A stretch of 64,000 bases of DNA from Dermacentor variabilis. Lineage: Eukaryota > Arthropoda > Arachnida > Ixodida > Ixodidae. Positions 40,928-54,500 of this stretch are shown piece by piece (position 1 is the first letter of the stretch; each line of letters starts with the position of its first letter). Location of the stretch: contig NC_134570.1 in NCBI RefSeq assembly GCF_050947875.1, positions 204,117,750-204,181,749 of the forward strand. The letters are read 5' to 3'. The notes beneath the pieces were generated by a model. The model was not told the origin of the DNA, did no database searches, and worked only from the letters and a program-made list of their open reading frames with translations. Made by a program: the position numbers and the translations under genes.

Positions 40928-43900
40928 ATGGCTTCTGTACTCACGCTTAAAGTTGCCAGTCTAAATTTGCGAGGCCTAGCCACAAAGAAAAAGCAGAGTC
41001 ATGTGTTGCGCCTTCTAACTGACCAAGATATCGATATGCTTGGTCTACAAGAATCAAAGGTTGAAGGGGAAGCAGAGACTGAGAGCATGATGCAGCGCTT
41101 CACGTCTAGGTTTTACGCCGTTGTCAGTCATGCAATTGGTACTTCTGCCGGGTGTGTCATGTTTGTCAAAAAACTGCCTGGTCTAGTTATTCAGTCGCAT
41201 GTTTCACTTCGTTCAGGACGAGGAGTTGTCTGTGGTTTCGTTTTTAGTGCTACTGAATGGCGCGCTGTCTGTATATATGCACCCACCACAGTTGACGAGA
41301 GGACTGTCTTTTTTTAATTTATTAAGCAACACCTGAACACGGAAAGGCAGCTCATTCTGTTGGGTGACTTCAATTGTGTTTTGGGCGCCGATGACAAAAC
41401 TAGTGAGCGTACTTTCAGGGATAGTAGTACTGCCGTTATTTTTCGATTAATTGATGAATTTGCTTTAGAGGACGTGGGAGAATGCCTGGTGAGCAGGTGT
41501 CCAGTTAAGTACACACATTTCCAAGGTACCAGCCACGCCCGACTCGACAGGATTTACGTGTCTGCATGTTTGTTCCCAAAGTGTCATGGCTATGACGTAG
41601 TGCCCGTGCCCTTCTCGGATCACTGCATGGTTCAATGTTTCATTGGTGCAAAAGAAGCGAAGCAGCTGCTTTCAGTGGGATCTTTGGAAGTTAAACAACA
41701 AACTGCTCAATGATCAAGAATTCGCTAAGGGAGCGGAGGAAGAAATCAGTAAAGCCACAGGAGGGGGAATAAATGAATTGGGCCAGGATTGGAAACTGTG
41801 CGAGCAGCAGATCAAAATAAAAGGAATTGAAAGGGCGAGCTGCTTACGGTACCAAGAAAAACTAAATGAAACGCAGTTAAGGTCTATGCTAGAAAAATTA
41901 TTAGCTCTGGAGTGCAAGGCACCGGGATTATACATGGACGACGTTAGGAAAATAAAACAAAAACTAGAAATGAATGAAGAAGAACGCTATCGTGGAGCGC
42001 TTGTGCGCGCGAAAGCTGAACATCTAGCTCTGGCGGAGACGCCCACAAAACGGTCGCTAGGGATGGAAAAAGCGCACGCAAGAAGGAACCATGTCACTGA
42101 GGTACAATGGGTGGGTCACACCGCAACAGATAATAGAGAAATCGGGCAAGCTTTCTTTGAGTATTACCAGGCATTATTCGATTTGCGTTATGTCCAACTG
42201 GACCGGTTTAAAGAATCGTATCTGCGGGCGATGCCACGACTAGACGAGGAACGAAAAGCAAGACTGGAAACGGCCATTAGCGAGCGAGAAGTAAAGCGTG
42301 CAATAGATAATTTAAACCCTGGTAAATCGCCTGGGCCAGATGGCTTGAGTGCAGCGTTCTACAAAACTTTCAAGCAACAACTAGCTCCATTGCTGACTGC
42401 GGTATTCAATGAGGCATATGAAATAAATGTTTTACCTGTGTCGTTTGGAACGTCACCCCCCCCCCCCATACTGTACTTATTCCGAAAACTGACAAAGCAG
42501 ATAAACTTAAGCAAGTATCATCATACAGACCTATCGCGCTGACAAACGTAGACTATAAAATCTATATGAAGGTTCTTGCCAGCAGATTACAGAGTATTAT
42601 AGGCGAAATAGTTGGCCCTCATCAAACGTGTGAGATCAAAGGCCGTTCCATCGTTTACAACATTCACAAGGCGAGGTGTGTACTTGAATGCTGTGATGCC
42701 ACATATGCACGTGTCGCACTACTACAATTAGATTTGGAAAAGGCCTTTGATTGTGTGCCACATTGTATTTTGTTTTGCATCCTAGACTACATCAATATAG
42801 GTTCGGTCATCCGGGAGGGAGTGAGCTTAGCGTACCGTAACTGCACTACGAGGCTACTTGTTAATAAGTTGCTGGGGGCCCCCATAAACGTACGACGTTC
42901 GGTGCGCCAAGGTTGCCCCCTCAGCCCTCTGTTGTTTGATATATATATTGAAGCACTGTGTCTGAACATATTACAAAGCGATGAAATTCATAGATTTAGA
43001 CTACAAGCAACCGAAGTGAAATTGCTTGCGTATGCAGACGATGTTGCAGTTCTTTGCAGGGACAAGGAAAGTGTTAGTAAAACAGTTGAAAGAGTGCAGT
43101 GCTTCAGTGAGGTAACCGGAAGTTGGGTGAATTGGGATAAGTGCCTGGGATTTTGGCACGGAGAATGGCCTTCAACCCCAGACACTTTTGCCAACGTGGC
43201 TTGGGTGACAACGGCTCCGAAGTACTTGGGGGTGCCGCTGCAATTTTATAGAGACACTGATCCGTACTGGCGACCGCAGCTGCAAGAGACGCGAGAAAAA
43301 GCCGACAGATGGACAAGCGCTCATCTATCTGTCTTCGCAAGAGCTACGGTGTGCAATCTTTTTTTTATTAGTAAGTTGTGGTATGGGGGGGGGGGGGGGG
43401 TGCAATGCAAGTGCTACATTGTTCCCGAGTAAACGTGCACAAGCTGCACCGCGTATTTGCTGTCTTTGTTTGGGCGTCCACATGGGAGAGGGGCAGCCGC
43501 ACGAACTTGTTTCGGCAGGTGAAGGCCGGTGGTTTAGGACTGGGACATTTGTTTGAACGACAGATTGTAAACAGGTTTTTATTTTTCCGTGATGTTAGAG
43601 AACCATTCCTGCGCACCGTGTGTCAGCAAAGACTCGGGGAAGTTTTGCCTGAGTATGTTGTTACAACGCAATGTATTTCAAGAAGTGTTAGTGGTTTCTT
43701 TAGAGAAATTGTTCAAAGTGTCAAATTTCTAAGCGTACGTTTTTCGATGCGCTATTTGAGTAGCGTTAAAAGGAAAACATTGTACAGGGATGTTTGTGAC
43801 GCGCTGTTTCCAGTGCCCTTGTACAGGACCATACACTCTGGAGGCCCAGGTGGCAATGTTTTAAAATGAGATAAAAAAAAATGCACGTGACGCCGGGAGC

Positions 43901-44354
43901 CAAATCTTTCTTTTTCTAGTTACACACTGGAACTTTAACTGTTAAGTCCTTTCTAGAGGAAAGGGGTTTATTTCTACCGTGGGGTTCCCACTGCCTTATA
44001 TGCAAGCAACTTGAGACAACAGACCACGTTTTTCTTCATTGCTGTCAAGGGGTATTTTTATGGGACGTGCTACAAAGAACCATTAAAAAAGAATTACCGC
44101 TAGACTCTCACGGCATCAGGTACTTGCCAACCGATAATGAGGATGACGTCCCTTTTGACCAGACTAAGCTGATGGGTCTCCACAGTATATGGCGCTCCCG
44201 AATGGCTGGCTATTTTTGTGATCCGGACGCGCGACCCACACGCATCTATTTTCGCGAAGGCGTACACAGATTCCTGGAGACCTTGAAAGCGCAAACAGAT
44301 GTTCCTGAGTGGCTGTGAAGGCTGGAGCCTTTGGTAGAGCTCCGGGAATCTTAA
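40928..44354 (+). pseudogene. LINE copy 5 ORF2 (multiple lesions)
   Basis: Starts at ATG 40928 (MASVLTLKVASLNLRGL). All nuclease boxes are readable (LNLRGL, LQESKVE, GDFN, LDRIY, SDHCMV). RT motifs A (QLDLEKAFD), B (RQGCPLSPLLF) and YADD are intact. Lesions: a stop at about 41316, a shift at about 41645, a C12 run at 42456-42467, a G16 run at 43385-43400, a stop at 43867-43869, further breaks to 44066, and a stop at 44316-44318. The two homopolymer runs replace one or two bases in the sibling sequence. Confidence 0.87.
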
Positions 44355-44469
44355 AGATGACAACGCCAGGCCTCAGTGGCAGTTAGGCCACTTGTGCCTT
44401 CTGGCGCACTATATATTTCGTGTACTTTTGTCGTATACTCTGTCGAAGACCGGCAATAAAAAAAAGGCT

Positions 44470-44542
44470 GCCTCGGTAGCGCAGTAGGCAGCGCCTCAAT
44501 CTCATAATCTGAAGGTCGTGAGTTCGATCCTCACTCGCGACA
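44470..44542 (+). tRNA. Degenerate tRNA-Met copy after LINE copy 5
   Basis: Anticodon CAT is retained. G26C, G30A, G69C and G71A damage the anticodon and acceptor stems. Confidence 0.8.
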
Positions 44543-44715
44543 AAGGCGGCGCTCTATTTTTGCTCCCTGATGCGATGGTGCATTCATATTTAGACATTAT
44601 ACTGAAAGTATATTCCAATCTTATGCGGTGTAACTACTCCACACTATTTTACTTTCTCAACTCAGTCTAAAATAGCAGTAAGGAGATTGGACACGTCTTG
44701 TCGTGGACCCTGTCT

Positions 44716-44733
44716 GCCTCGGTAGCGCAGTAG
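44716..44733 (+). pseudogene. tRNA-Met 5' stub at LINE copy 6 insertion
   Basis: Eighteen tRNA bases (gcctcggtagcgcagtag), then 'gattccacttcctgccacc'. The preceding spacer has the rare reading 'gtggaccctg', shared only with the unit before LINE copy 8. Confidence 0.88.
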
Positions 44734-44773
44734 GATTCCACTTCCTGCCACCACAGTGAACGGTCGTGCAAGC

Positions 44774-46217
44774 ATGTGTTCCCTTGGAGCGGTTACAGCG
44801 GCCAATGGCCGCAGAACTAGGTCTTCTGACAAGCAGGCTGAAGATTACCAGGTTGTTTTGCCGCATCTGCCCACAGGTGATTCCGTTTTGAATACGGTTT
44901 TTTTGCATGGTTGCCTAAAGGAAAGGCCGTATCGTTGTGAGCGTTTCCGCGACGCACCCACCGTGGTTGCGCAGCGGCTATGGTGTTGGGCTGCTGAACA
45001 CGAGGTCACGGGATCGAATCCCGGCCATGGCCGCCGCATTTCGATGGGGGCGAAATGCAAAAACACCCGTGTGCTTAGATTTAGGTGCACGTTAAAGAAC
45101 CCTAGGGGGTCAAATTTTCTGGAGTCCTCCACTACGGCGTGCCTCATAATCAGAAAGTGGTTTTGGCACGTAAAACCCCAAATATTATTATTATTATTCC
45201 GCGACGCACTCGACCGTCTTTCACTGCTGCCGGAGGTGGTTGCCCTCGGGGCATACCAAATGAATCACCTGTGGGCCGTGACGTTCAAGGACGAGGAAGA
45301 AGATACTGGCTGCAGTCACCTTCAATGTGAAGAATGAGCGCTGCATGGTTATAGACCTCTGCGACAGAGGAGTACGCCTGAAGCTCTACTGGCTACTCCA
45401 TGGTGTGCCGGACGACGATGTGCGAACGGCTCTGGCGCTCTTCGGAAAGGTGACTGAAATCACAAGAAAGAAATGAAAGGTGAAAGGCTGCATTGATAAA
45501 GGATCAACAACGCGCTCCGCAACACTAAAACTGAGAGTGGGCGTCACCATCGAAGATTTGCCACATCAACTGCGTGTTGCTGAAGATGTCGCACTCGTCC
45601 ACGTTCCAGGCAGAGCTCCGCTCTGCCTCCGGTGCCGCGGCATCGGCCACATATTTCGGGAGTGCCTTGTTCCACGTTGCGGGCTCTGTCGTCGCTATGG
45701 CCACGACGAGACCCAGTGCGTGCTCTCTTACGCCAGCGTAGCAGGCCCACCCCGGAGAGATTTGGTTTCCGAGCACATCATGGACGCAGTTGATGCTGAA
45801 GAAGCTACTAAAGAACATGGCGAGGAAGGGAAGACTGAGGCAGCAGTGCCTCTGCACACCCCAGGTGGAGACGCCAACGAGCCGACTAGGGAGGATGACC
45901 CTGGGCCTATCGCTACCGTAGCGAGCCTGGACACACCGAAAGAAGACGCAAACAACACCCAAGACAACAGCAGCGATTCTTTTCCGGAAAACACGAAAGC
46001 CACACAGGAAATTTCCACAGATGGCGACATGGGAGCGTCTGGCAGCGGACCTGCAAAGAGAACCCGAGAGGAAACTGGAGACACCTCTGCAAGAAGTGAT
46101 GGAACAAGCACCGGAGAACTTCCCACAAAGGCTGCAACGTCCAGACGGCAGCCTTTCAAGCCAACGCCAAACCTTGCGCCGGCCCGACGGACTATTTCAA
46201 AACTGCCGCCTTCTTAG
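44774..46217 (+). pseudogene. LINE copy 6 ORF1 (SINE insertion, frameshift, stop)
   Basis: ATG 44774. The N-terminus is normal up to 'FRDA', where the SINE enters. After it the sequence resumes at 'LDRLSLLPEVVALGAYQMNHLWAVTF'. A frame change follows 'KDEEE' (about 45295), and the conserved Trp of 'WRV' is TGA at 45474-45476. From 45480 the frame is open with two CCHC knuckles (CLRCRGIGHIFREC, CGLCRRYGHDETQC) and a long acidic tail. The frame change and the Trp-to-stop are shared with copy 8. Confidence 0.85.
44958..45198 (+). mobile_element. tRNA-derived tick SINE (Ruka-like)
   Basis: A 241-bp insert with a tRNA-like head, an internal B-box-like 'ggatcgaatcc', a body including 'ttaggtgcacgttaaagaa' and an (att)n tail. 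It is flanked by an 11-bp target duplication ccgcgacgcac at 44947-44957 and 45199-45209. This body is the abundant SINE of hard ticks as I recall it. Confidence 0.87.
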
Positions 46218-46383
46218 CGGCCACTTTTTCCTTTTTTGTTCCCTTGTACAACCCCGCTCAGTCAGCAGAGTACTTGTTCGCGTTAATACCCTGGAAGGGC
46301 CACATATATGGAAGCCTTGTCGGCCCATGCCCCTGTTTGACGTAAAAATGTGAGTACAATATTGGCAATAATCCCAACTTGAT

Positions 46384-49300
46384 ATGGCAGTAAACTTTAA
46401 AAATGCCTTGCGCATCGCAACATTTCATTCAGGAGGCCTTTCTGCACGAAGACGGCAATATCAACTAAGTCGCATTTTCTTAGAAAGTGATATAGACTTG
46501 TTAGCGGTCCAAGAGACCAAAATCGAGAGTGAAGAACTTACTGATAAAATGGTTGAAGTCTTCCGTAGCAGATATAATGTATACGTGAGTCATGCAGTCG
46601 GTTGGTCCGGTGGTTGTGCTATCTTTATTCGAAAAAGCATTGGGGTTATTGAATCTGTGTCTAGTAGTGAAAATGGCCGGCTAGTATTTTGTGATTTTGT
46701 TTTTGCTGAAATTGCCTGGCGTGCTGTTCGTGTCTATGCACCAAATAGAATCAATGAGCGGCAAGATTTATTTCATACGGCGCGACCTTGTCTAGAAAGC
46801 GAAAGGAGTGTATTATTTCTTGGCGACTTCAATTGCGTATGTCGACCTGAAGATCGATCTAGTACCAGAAATCATAGAGATAAATGTGCAGAAGTATTAT
46901 GCGTAATGATTGAGTACAATCAACTCGAAGATATTTGCTTAGTGTTGACGCATGAAGACCAAGCAAAATACACTCACTGTCAGAATATGTCTCATGCTAG
47001 ATTGGAACGAATTTATGTGCCTGCTGAATTTGTACCTTTGTGTTCCCAGTACCACATGCAGCATGTGAGCTTTAGTGATCACTGCTTAGTCATGATTACT
47101 TTAGGTGCAAAGAAAAAAGTGTCAAAGTTCAACTGGGAGTTGTGGAAATTCAACAACAAATTACTACAGGATAAAATTTTTGTTGCTAAGATAAAGGAAT
47201 ATATAAACAGTATGCAGCTGAATTAAACATGTAATTTTATACCGGTGTGGGAACAGTTCAAGATCGACTTCAAAATCGCCGCTTTGGAAAGAGCAAGTAT
47301 TTTAAGGCAGAAAGAAAAAGAGCAAGAAAAGAAGCTGCATATTGCGTTAGATTACATGGTCAGCGCAGACAATGCTAAGCCCGGGTTGTTCTCGAAAGAA
47401 ATAAAAGAAGTAAATGCGAAGCTTGAGATCATAGAAACAAAACTATCGCGGCGCAATGATAAGGGCGCTGTGCGAGTGGGTATGGTTGGGTGAGACGCCC
47501 ACAAAGCGCGCGCTCAGCGATGAGAAGAGACATGCAGTATCGAAGGAAAATAGTGAAATCAGTTTTCAAAATAACGTTACTCGAAAGAGTGAAATGATAG
47601 AGCGTGCCTTTGTTGAATATTACAGAAAACTTTTTAGTCATAAAGCATGCGATACCGAGAGGTTTAGAAGTGTTTTTCTGTCGCTCATGCCTAGTCTTGA
47701 TGACGAGACAAAACAGTCACTTGAAAGGCCATTAACAGTCGCAGAAGTTGAGCAGGCCAAAGACGATCTCAGCCCTGGTAAATCACCTGGCCCAGATGGT
47801 CTCGGGGCAGCTGTATACAAGTTCTTCAAAAGTGAAATGGCACAATTTCTACACCGAGTTATTGAAGAGTGTTATGAAAAGAAACTAACACCACCGTCCT
47901 TTCGAACATCCCACGTCATACTCATTCCGAAAACTAATGACCCGGTCAAACTGCTTTCAGTAGAAACATACCGACCGATAAGTTTAACGAATACTGATTA
48001 CAAGGTTCTCATGAAAATTTTGTCCCGCCGTTTTCAAAGTGTTGTAAGTCCCTTGTAGGTCCGCATCACACATGCGGAATTAAAGGAAGATCTATTCTTA
48101 CAAATATCTATGTAGCAAGAACTGTTCTTGAATGTTGCGGTGCCATGCGGGATCGGGTTGCTATGCTTCAACTAGATTTGAATAAGGCATTTGACAGAAT
48201 CGTGCACGAAATATTGTTCCTTATACTGAACCACGTCAATGTAGGATCTTTAGTTCTAGAGGGCGTGAAAATGGTGTATGACAAATGTACAGTGAAACTT
48301 GTGATTAATAAGAAACTGAGTGAAAGTATTTGCTTTGAAACTTCTGTAAAACAAGGCTATTGTTTATCATCCCTCCTTTTTGATCTTTACCTCAAACCCT
48401 TTTGTTTAAAAGTACTTTCAAATCCGATTATTCGCGGCTACACTTTTTGCAATACTAAAGCTAAGGTCCCTGCTTACGCTGACGATATAGCAGCCTTTTG
48501 CGAAGATGAAAGAAGCGTGCGTGAAGTCGTACGAGAGGCTAAGGATTTTTGTACAGCAACAGGAAGCGTGATTAGTTGGTCAAAATGTTTTGGCTTCTGG
48601 CATGGCAACTCGGAACACGCTCCAGACACGTTGTGCAGCATACAATGGAACACCACTCCGGATAGCTATTCGAGAGTTCCACTAAAACACTATAAGGACA
48701 GCAAGGACTATTGGGCAGATGAAGCAGGAAGAGTTAGGTTACAAACAGAAAAATGGGGGGGGACATCATTTTTCAATGTTTTCAAGAGCAGCTGTTTGTA
48801 ATGTGTTTCTAATTGCTAAGTTGTAGTATGTGCTGCAGGTGATAGGAATTACTAGAGTTTCTGTACAAAAACTGCATAGGGTCTTTGATGTTTTTATCTG
48901 GGGCTCCACGGTGGGAGCGCATGAGCCGTTGCAACCTTTTTCATAAAGTTAGAAACGGGGGCTTGGGACTATCACATTTATTTTTCAAGCAGATAGTGAC
49001 GAGGTTTTCTTTCTTGCGTGAACAGGCTGAAGTTTTTCTTCGAACTGTAATCCAAGTGTTTTTACAGGATTCCTTGCCAGACAACGTAATATCAACATAT
49101 TGTTTGAGGCCAGCAGTCTTATCGGGCTACCTACGAGAAGTTGTATCTTCGGTGCAGATTCTTAGGGCAAGATTCTCCAATGAGTACCTAACGAGTGTGA
49201 CACGTAAGCGTGTATACAAAGACCTGCTTGATGTTTTTTTGCCGATTCCTGTGTACCGTGGGTTGTACCAGCTGAGCCCTGAGCGAGACGTCCTCAAGCG

Positions 49301-49784
49301 TATTAAGCGAATGCCGGTGAAGCCTTCAATGAAACCTTTCTTTTTCCAACTGCATACCGGCACACTACCCGTGAAGCCATGGTTACACAGCAAAGGCCTT
49401 TTTGTTCTATGGTCTGACAATTACTCGATTTGTAGAAAACCGGAAACAATTGAACATGTTTTTCTTGACTGCCATGACGCGATAATCCTATGGGATGTAC
49501 TTCAAAGCACTTTAAAGAAAGACTTGCCTTTGAGCCCTTTCGGAATTCGGTACTTACCTTCTGCTGAAGCAGAAGCAGTACCCAGTGATATATTCATGGT
49601 CATGTGCATGCACAGCATCCGGCGAACAAGAATGGACGTCAGACATGCGCATTTGTATCCCCAATCGGCAAGACACTATTTCGTCGAAGCTGTCATTTAT
49701 ATTAGAGCTGTTTATAAGGCACTAAATGTTCCTCCGGAGTGGATTACTGTTTTTGATGAATTAGGCAAAATTAAGCCATCCTAA
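46384..49784 (+). pseudogene. LINE copy 6 ORF2 (broken)
   Basis: Starts at ATG 46384 (MAVNFKN). The nuclease is complete in frame (VQETKIE, GDFN, SDHCLV). Breaks: a stop at 47223-47225, a shift near 47450, a stop at 48056-48058 in the RT fingers ('SVVSPL' then TAG), a shift near 48760, a TAG at about 48824 in place of an aromatic codon before 'YVLQV', and a shift at the 'gggctccacggtggg' site near 48905. RT motifs A (QLDLNKAFD) and YADD and the C-terminal C-x2-C...H-x4-C are readable. The lesions at 48056, 48824 and 48905 recur in copy 8. Confidence 0.87.
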
Positions 49785-49880
49785 AACATACAAACTAGCC
49801 TAATGGCTAGGGATTTGATGTATTTCCGTTTGCTATTAGGTTTGTACAATGTTCATCACAAGGTAATAAAGAAAAAAAAA

Positions 49881-49953
49881 CCCTCGGTAACGCAGTAGGC
49901 AGCGCGTCAGTCTCATAATCTGAAGGTCGTGAGTGCGATCCTAACTCGGGGCA
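49881..49953 (+). tRNA. Degenerate tRNA-Met copy after LINE copy 6
   Basis: Anticodon CAT retained. G1C, G10A, T55G and C63A damage the acceptor, D stem and T arm, including the B box. Confidence 0.8.
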
Positions 49954-50126
49954 AAGGCTGCACTTTATTTTTGCTACCTGACGCAATGGTGCACTCATAT
50001 TTAGGCATTATACTGAAAGTATTTTCCAATCTTATGCGGTGTAACTGCTCCACACTATTTTACTTTCTCAACTCCGTCTAAAATAGCAGTAAGGAGATTG
50101 GACACGTCTTGTCGTGCGCACTGTCT

Positions 50127-50142
50127 GCCTCGGTAGTGCAGT
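50127..50142 (+). pseudogene. tRNA-Met 5' stub at LINE copy 7 insertion
   Basis: Sixteen tRNA bases with one change (gcctcggtagtgcagt), then the LINE 5' end 'gattccacttccgggcacc'. Confidence 0.87.
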
Positions 50143-50179
50143 GATTCCACTTCCGGGCACCGTAGCGTACGGTCGTGTA

Positions 50180-51346
50180 ATGTCGAGCTCCCTTGGAGCG
50201 GCGAATGCGGCCCAGCAGGGCCGCGGTAACAGGACAGATGCACAGGATTCTACGGACTATGACGTTATTTTGCCACAACTGCCATCAGGTTCGTCTGTTT
50301 TAAATACTGTTTTTCTTCACCGCAGCGTTAAAGCCAGGCCGTTTCGAGCTGAGGACTTCCGAGATACATTGGATCGTCTGGAACTGCTCCCCTAGGTAGT
50401 TGCCTTGGGGGCGTTTCAGATGAACCAAGTGTGGGCGGTGACCTTCAAAAGCGCGGAAGGAATGAAGAAGTTGCTCGCCGTAACTGATGTGACTGTGAAG
50501 AATCACCGCTGCCTCGTGATAGATCCGAGCACCCATACTGTCCGCCTAAGGCTCTATTGGCTACTTTACCACATACAAGATGAAGACGTGCGCGCTGCTC
50601 TTGCACCGTACGTAAAAGTGACGGCCGTTTGCAGAGAGCAATGGCGTGTACCAGGACACGGCGATAAGGGCTCCTCGACACCGACGGTTAATCTGCAGCT
50701 GAAGGGTGGTGTGACTTTGGACGACCTGCCACACCAGCTACGAGTGTCTGGCATTACGGCCCTTGTGGTGGTACCGGGGAGACCGCCGCTTTGCCTGCGG
50801 TGTCAGCGAACAGGGCACATTCGCCGAGACTGCCGCGTCCCATAGTGCAAGCTCTGTCGGCGATTCGGACATGACGATAGCCAGTGCGCTAAAACCTACT
50901 CAAGCGTAGCAAGCCAAAGGAGCCGGGAGGACCCCACCGAGCACGTCATGGATGAGGCGGACGCGGCGGAGGCTACGGGAATCAAGGACAGGCAACCTAC
51001 GTCGGCAACTGTTGAAACGTCCGAGAAGGAAATTGTGAAAATTGTTGGAAGCGACAACAGTGACGTGGCACCTGTACGACGGTTTACCGCTACGCCAACG
51101 TGCGCCATCAAAGACGTCTCTGACACCACTCAAGCCTCGCCGAGTAGCGACCAAGAAGACGTGGACGTCGCGAGCAGCTTGTCTGCGAAACGCCCACACA
51201 CGCAAGTTTCCGAAGGTGACGAAGTGGGCAGCGGGAAGGCACAGGAGCCGCCCAGGAAAGAAAGTTCGTACCGCCGTCCTTCTTTCGAACCAAGGCCTCA
51301 CATTCCGCCGTATTCCAGTCCGACGGTACCGAAGGCGCCCCCGTAA
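50180..51346 (+). pseudogene. LINE copy 7 ORF1 (two in-frame stops)
   Basis: ATG 50180. A single reading frame covers the whole ORF to 51346, with a TAG at 50393-50395 (before 'VVALGAFQMN') and a TAG at 50843-50845 between the two knuckles. The first knuckle is normal (CLRCQRTGHIRRDC) and the second is readable after the stop (CKLCRRFGHDDSQC). The tail is acidic then basic, ending 'RRPSFEPRPHIPP'. It has no frameshifts. Confidence 0.85.
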
Positions 51347-51521
51347 TAACGAGGGCGTCGCCCAGCAATGCCTGTATGCGAGGTGAGTGACGGGCTGCAG
51401 AGTACAATTGTAGAGTTCGGTCGCTTTTGCCTAGGAAAGAATTGTGCGCGTTCCGAGAAATGGCAGGATGTATGGGTTCGCTCGAACTAGTATGCTTGTT
51501 TTTCTTCTTCTAAAAAAGGAA

Positions 51522-54500
51522 ATGGCTTCAAAATCTGGAATAGCGCTACGCATTGGTACGCTCAATGTCCGAGGCCTGGGCGCGAAAAGGCGGCAGTACC
51601 AGGTCAGCCGGTTATTGCAAGAAAATGATTTAGGCATAGTCGCTCTACAGGAAACAAAAATTGAAAGTGAAGAGCGCACCGACCGAATGGTTCAAACATT
51701 TAGAGCGCGGTACAGTGCGTGCGTTTCCCATGCTGTCGCCAGTTCCGGTGGCTGTGTTTTGTTGTTGCGGAAATCTTTAGAAATTGTTTCGCGATCTGTA
51801 CTTGTTTGTGATGAAGGTCGAATGATTGTGTGCGACTTTTCGCTCTGGGATTCGGAGTGGCGGGTAATTTGCATATACGTCCCAAATAATTAAAGAGAAC
51901 GCCGTGACTTTTTTGGAAAACTTGAAGTCTATTTCAAATCTGAGCGCTATATTATCTTGCTGGGAGACTTCAATTGTTTGTTTTTCTGACGACCGGAATA
52001 ACAACTTGCTTGTACGCGATCAAAGTGCAGGTTTCTTGCTCACAGCAACCCGAGAGCGTGAACTAGAAAATGTTGGTGCGGTGTTTTTCAGTGGAAAGCA
52101 TACTGTGTTTCGCATTTCCAACGGGGCAGTCACGCGAGATTAGATCGAGCTTATATATCAGCGAGACTGGTTCCGTTGTGTAGAAGCTATGACGCGAGGA
52201 ACGTATCCTTCAGCGACCACAGTCTTGTAATGTTCTCGCTCGGCAAGAGAAAAGAAAACCGCCCTTTTAATTGGTACTTATGGAAATTCAACGTCAAACT
52301 TCAGGACGACGCAACCTTTCTCGCGTTTATAAAAGAACGTATACGAGAGATGCTTGCCAGTGAATCCGCGGGGTTTATAGCGTTGTGGTAAGAGTTTAAA
52401 CAGGAATTTAAAATAACAGCCATTGAAAGAGCCTCTATGTTACGCTACAATGAAAAAAAAGAAAAGAAAATGAATTACGAAAGAAGCTTAACGTATTGTT
52501 GTCGATAAAATGCACACAGCCAGAAGAGTTGTCAACAGAGATAAGGAATATAAAAAATGAGCTTGAAATCATTGATGTCAAGAGATATAGGGGGTCAGTG
52601 ATACGTGCGCGCTCAGAGCATTTGTGGCTCGGGGAAATGCCCACAAGATGCGCTTTGAGCGAAGAGAAAAGATACGCATCGCAAAATGAAATAAAAGAAA
52701 TTGAATACGGCAACGTGCGTAGTAGCGATAGTAATACAATACAGCGTGCCTTCTTCGAACACTACAGAGAGTTGTTAAGCTGCAAAGGAGCAGTAGAAGC
52801 TGGCTTTGATAGCGAATACTTGCCTTTAATGCCGAGGCTAGATGATGACGTCAAGACAGTCCTCGAGGAATCGATTACGTTGAATGAGATCGAAACCGCA
52901 ATTCAGGAACTCAAACCTGGAAAGGCGCGCGTACCTGATGGCCTAGGCGCAGCTTTCTACAAGGCATTTAAGCATGAACTAGCAGCCATTTTACACAGTG
53001 TTCTAGCCGAGGCTTATAAAGTAAAATACATGCCGCCTTCTTTCCGAAAAAACCATATAGTGCTGATCCCGAAATGCGATGACCCTGTAAAGCTGCTCTC
53101 AGTACGGTCGTATCGCCCCATAACTTTATCCAATTTAGATTATAAGATATTCATGAAGGTGTTAGCAAGAAGGTTGCAATCAGTGATGACATCAATAGTA
53201 GGCCCACACCAAACTTGTGGCATAAGAGGCCGGTCGATACTTAATAACATACATGTGGCAAGAAGTATTCTGGAGTGTTGCGATGCCTGGGAAGGAATAG
53301 TTGCTATGATGCAACTAGACATGGAGAAGGCCTTCTACCGTGTTGTGCAGTGTGCTCTTTTCTATTCTAGAGCACGTGAATGTTGGAAACATTATATTAG
53401 AAGGCTTAAAACTGTCTTACGAAGGGTGTAGCACAAACTTACTAGTGAATAAACAACTCTCTGGTAATATTAACGTATGTAGAAGCATAAAACAAGGATG
53501 CCCAGCTTCGTCACTTCTCTTCGCAATTTACTTGGAGCCTTCTTGCTTAAAAGTTATACACAATGAGAGAATACGCGGTTTCCGTTTAATGGGCAGTGAA
53601 GTCAAAATTCTCTCGTATGCGGATGATGTAGCCGTCTTTTGTGGGGATAAAGAAAGTGTCCGTGAAACTGTTAAACAAGCTCGAACGTATTGCAAAATGT
53701 CTGGAAGCGCTGTTAACTGGGAGAAGTGCGCCGGTTTTTGGCATGGCAGCTGGGATGACAAGCCCAATGTCTTTGAAAATTTACAGTGGACAGTCTCTCC
53801 TACAAAATATCTAGCAGCACCTTTAAACTGGTATGATGAGCCTACAGAATACTGAAGAGAAGAAGCTGAGAGAATGCGCCAGAAAACTACGAAATGGGGC
53901 GGAAAAAATTTATCCATATTTGCCAGGTCAACTATTCGCAATACGTTCCTTGTTGCGCGAATTTGGTATGTGTTGCAGGTGCTCGCTATGTCACGAACTA
54001 GTCCGCAGAAATTGCATATAATTCTTACATCGTTTGTATGGAATTCAACATGGGAACGCACAAGTCGTCTCAACTTATTTTACTCACTGAAAGCAGGAGG
54101 GCTTGGCTTAGCTCATCTTTTTCTGAGGCAGATTATCTCAAGGTTTATTTTCTTGTGGGACCAGCATGACCCCTTCTTGCGAGCAGTGCTTCAAGTGAGA
54201 CTGCAGAATGCTCTCCCTGAGTTTATTGTGTCATCGTGTGGGGTTACTGGAAGCGGTTTGTGCGGGTATCTACGCGAAGTTGTAAGTGCTTTCAAGATTC
54301 TTCGAGAACGTTTCTCGTTTGATTATCGCATTATAGTATCAAAGAAACAATTGTACGAAGATCTCCGTGATGTGATGCTTCCAGTTACTTTATATCGAGC
54401 CATATTATCTGTCGGTCCGGGCAAGGATGTTTTAAAGAGAGTTAAAAAAAATGCCGGTTCGGTCGTCTGTGAAAACTTTCTTTTTTCAACTCCATAGTGG

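Larger units (their letters stand above)
39587..44469 (+). mobile_element. tRNA-Met-targeted LINE copy 5 (subfamily A), full length
   Basis: Complete from the 5' terminus to the tail 'caataaaaaaaaggct' before tRNA base 1 at 44470. ORF1 is at 39626-40831, ORF2 at 40928-44354. It is the only subfamily A copy whose 5' junction is visible, and it shows that subfamily A uses the same tRNA site as subfamily B. Confidence 0.9.
44734..49880 (+). mobile_element. tRNA-Met-targeted LINE copy 6 (subfamily B), full length with SINE insertion
   Basis: Complete 5' to 3', ending 'aataaagaaaaaaaaa' before the tRNA at 49881. It is a sister of copy 8: the two share several inactivating mutations and the same 5' junction. 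A SINE (44958-45198) lies in ORF1. Confidence 0.9.
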
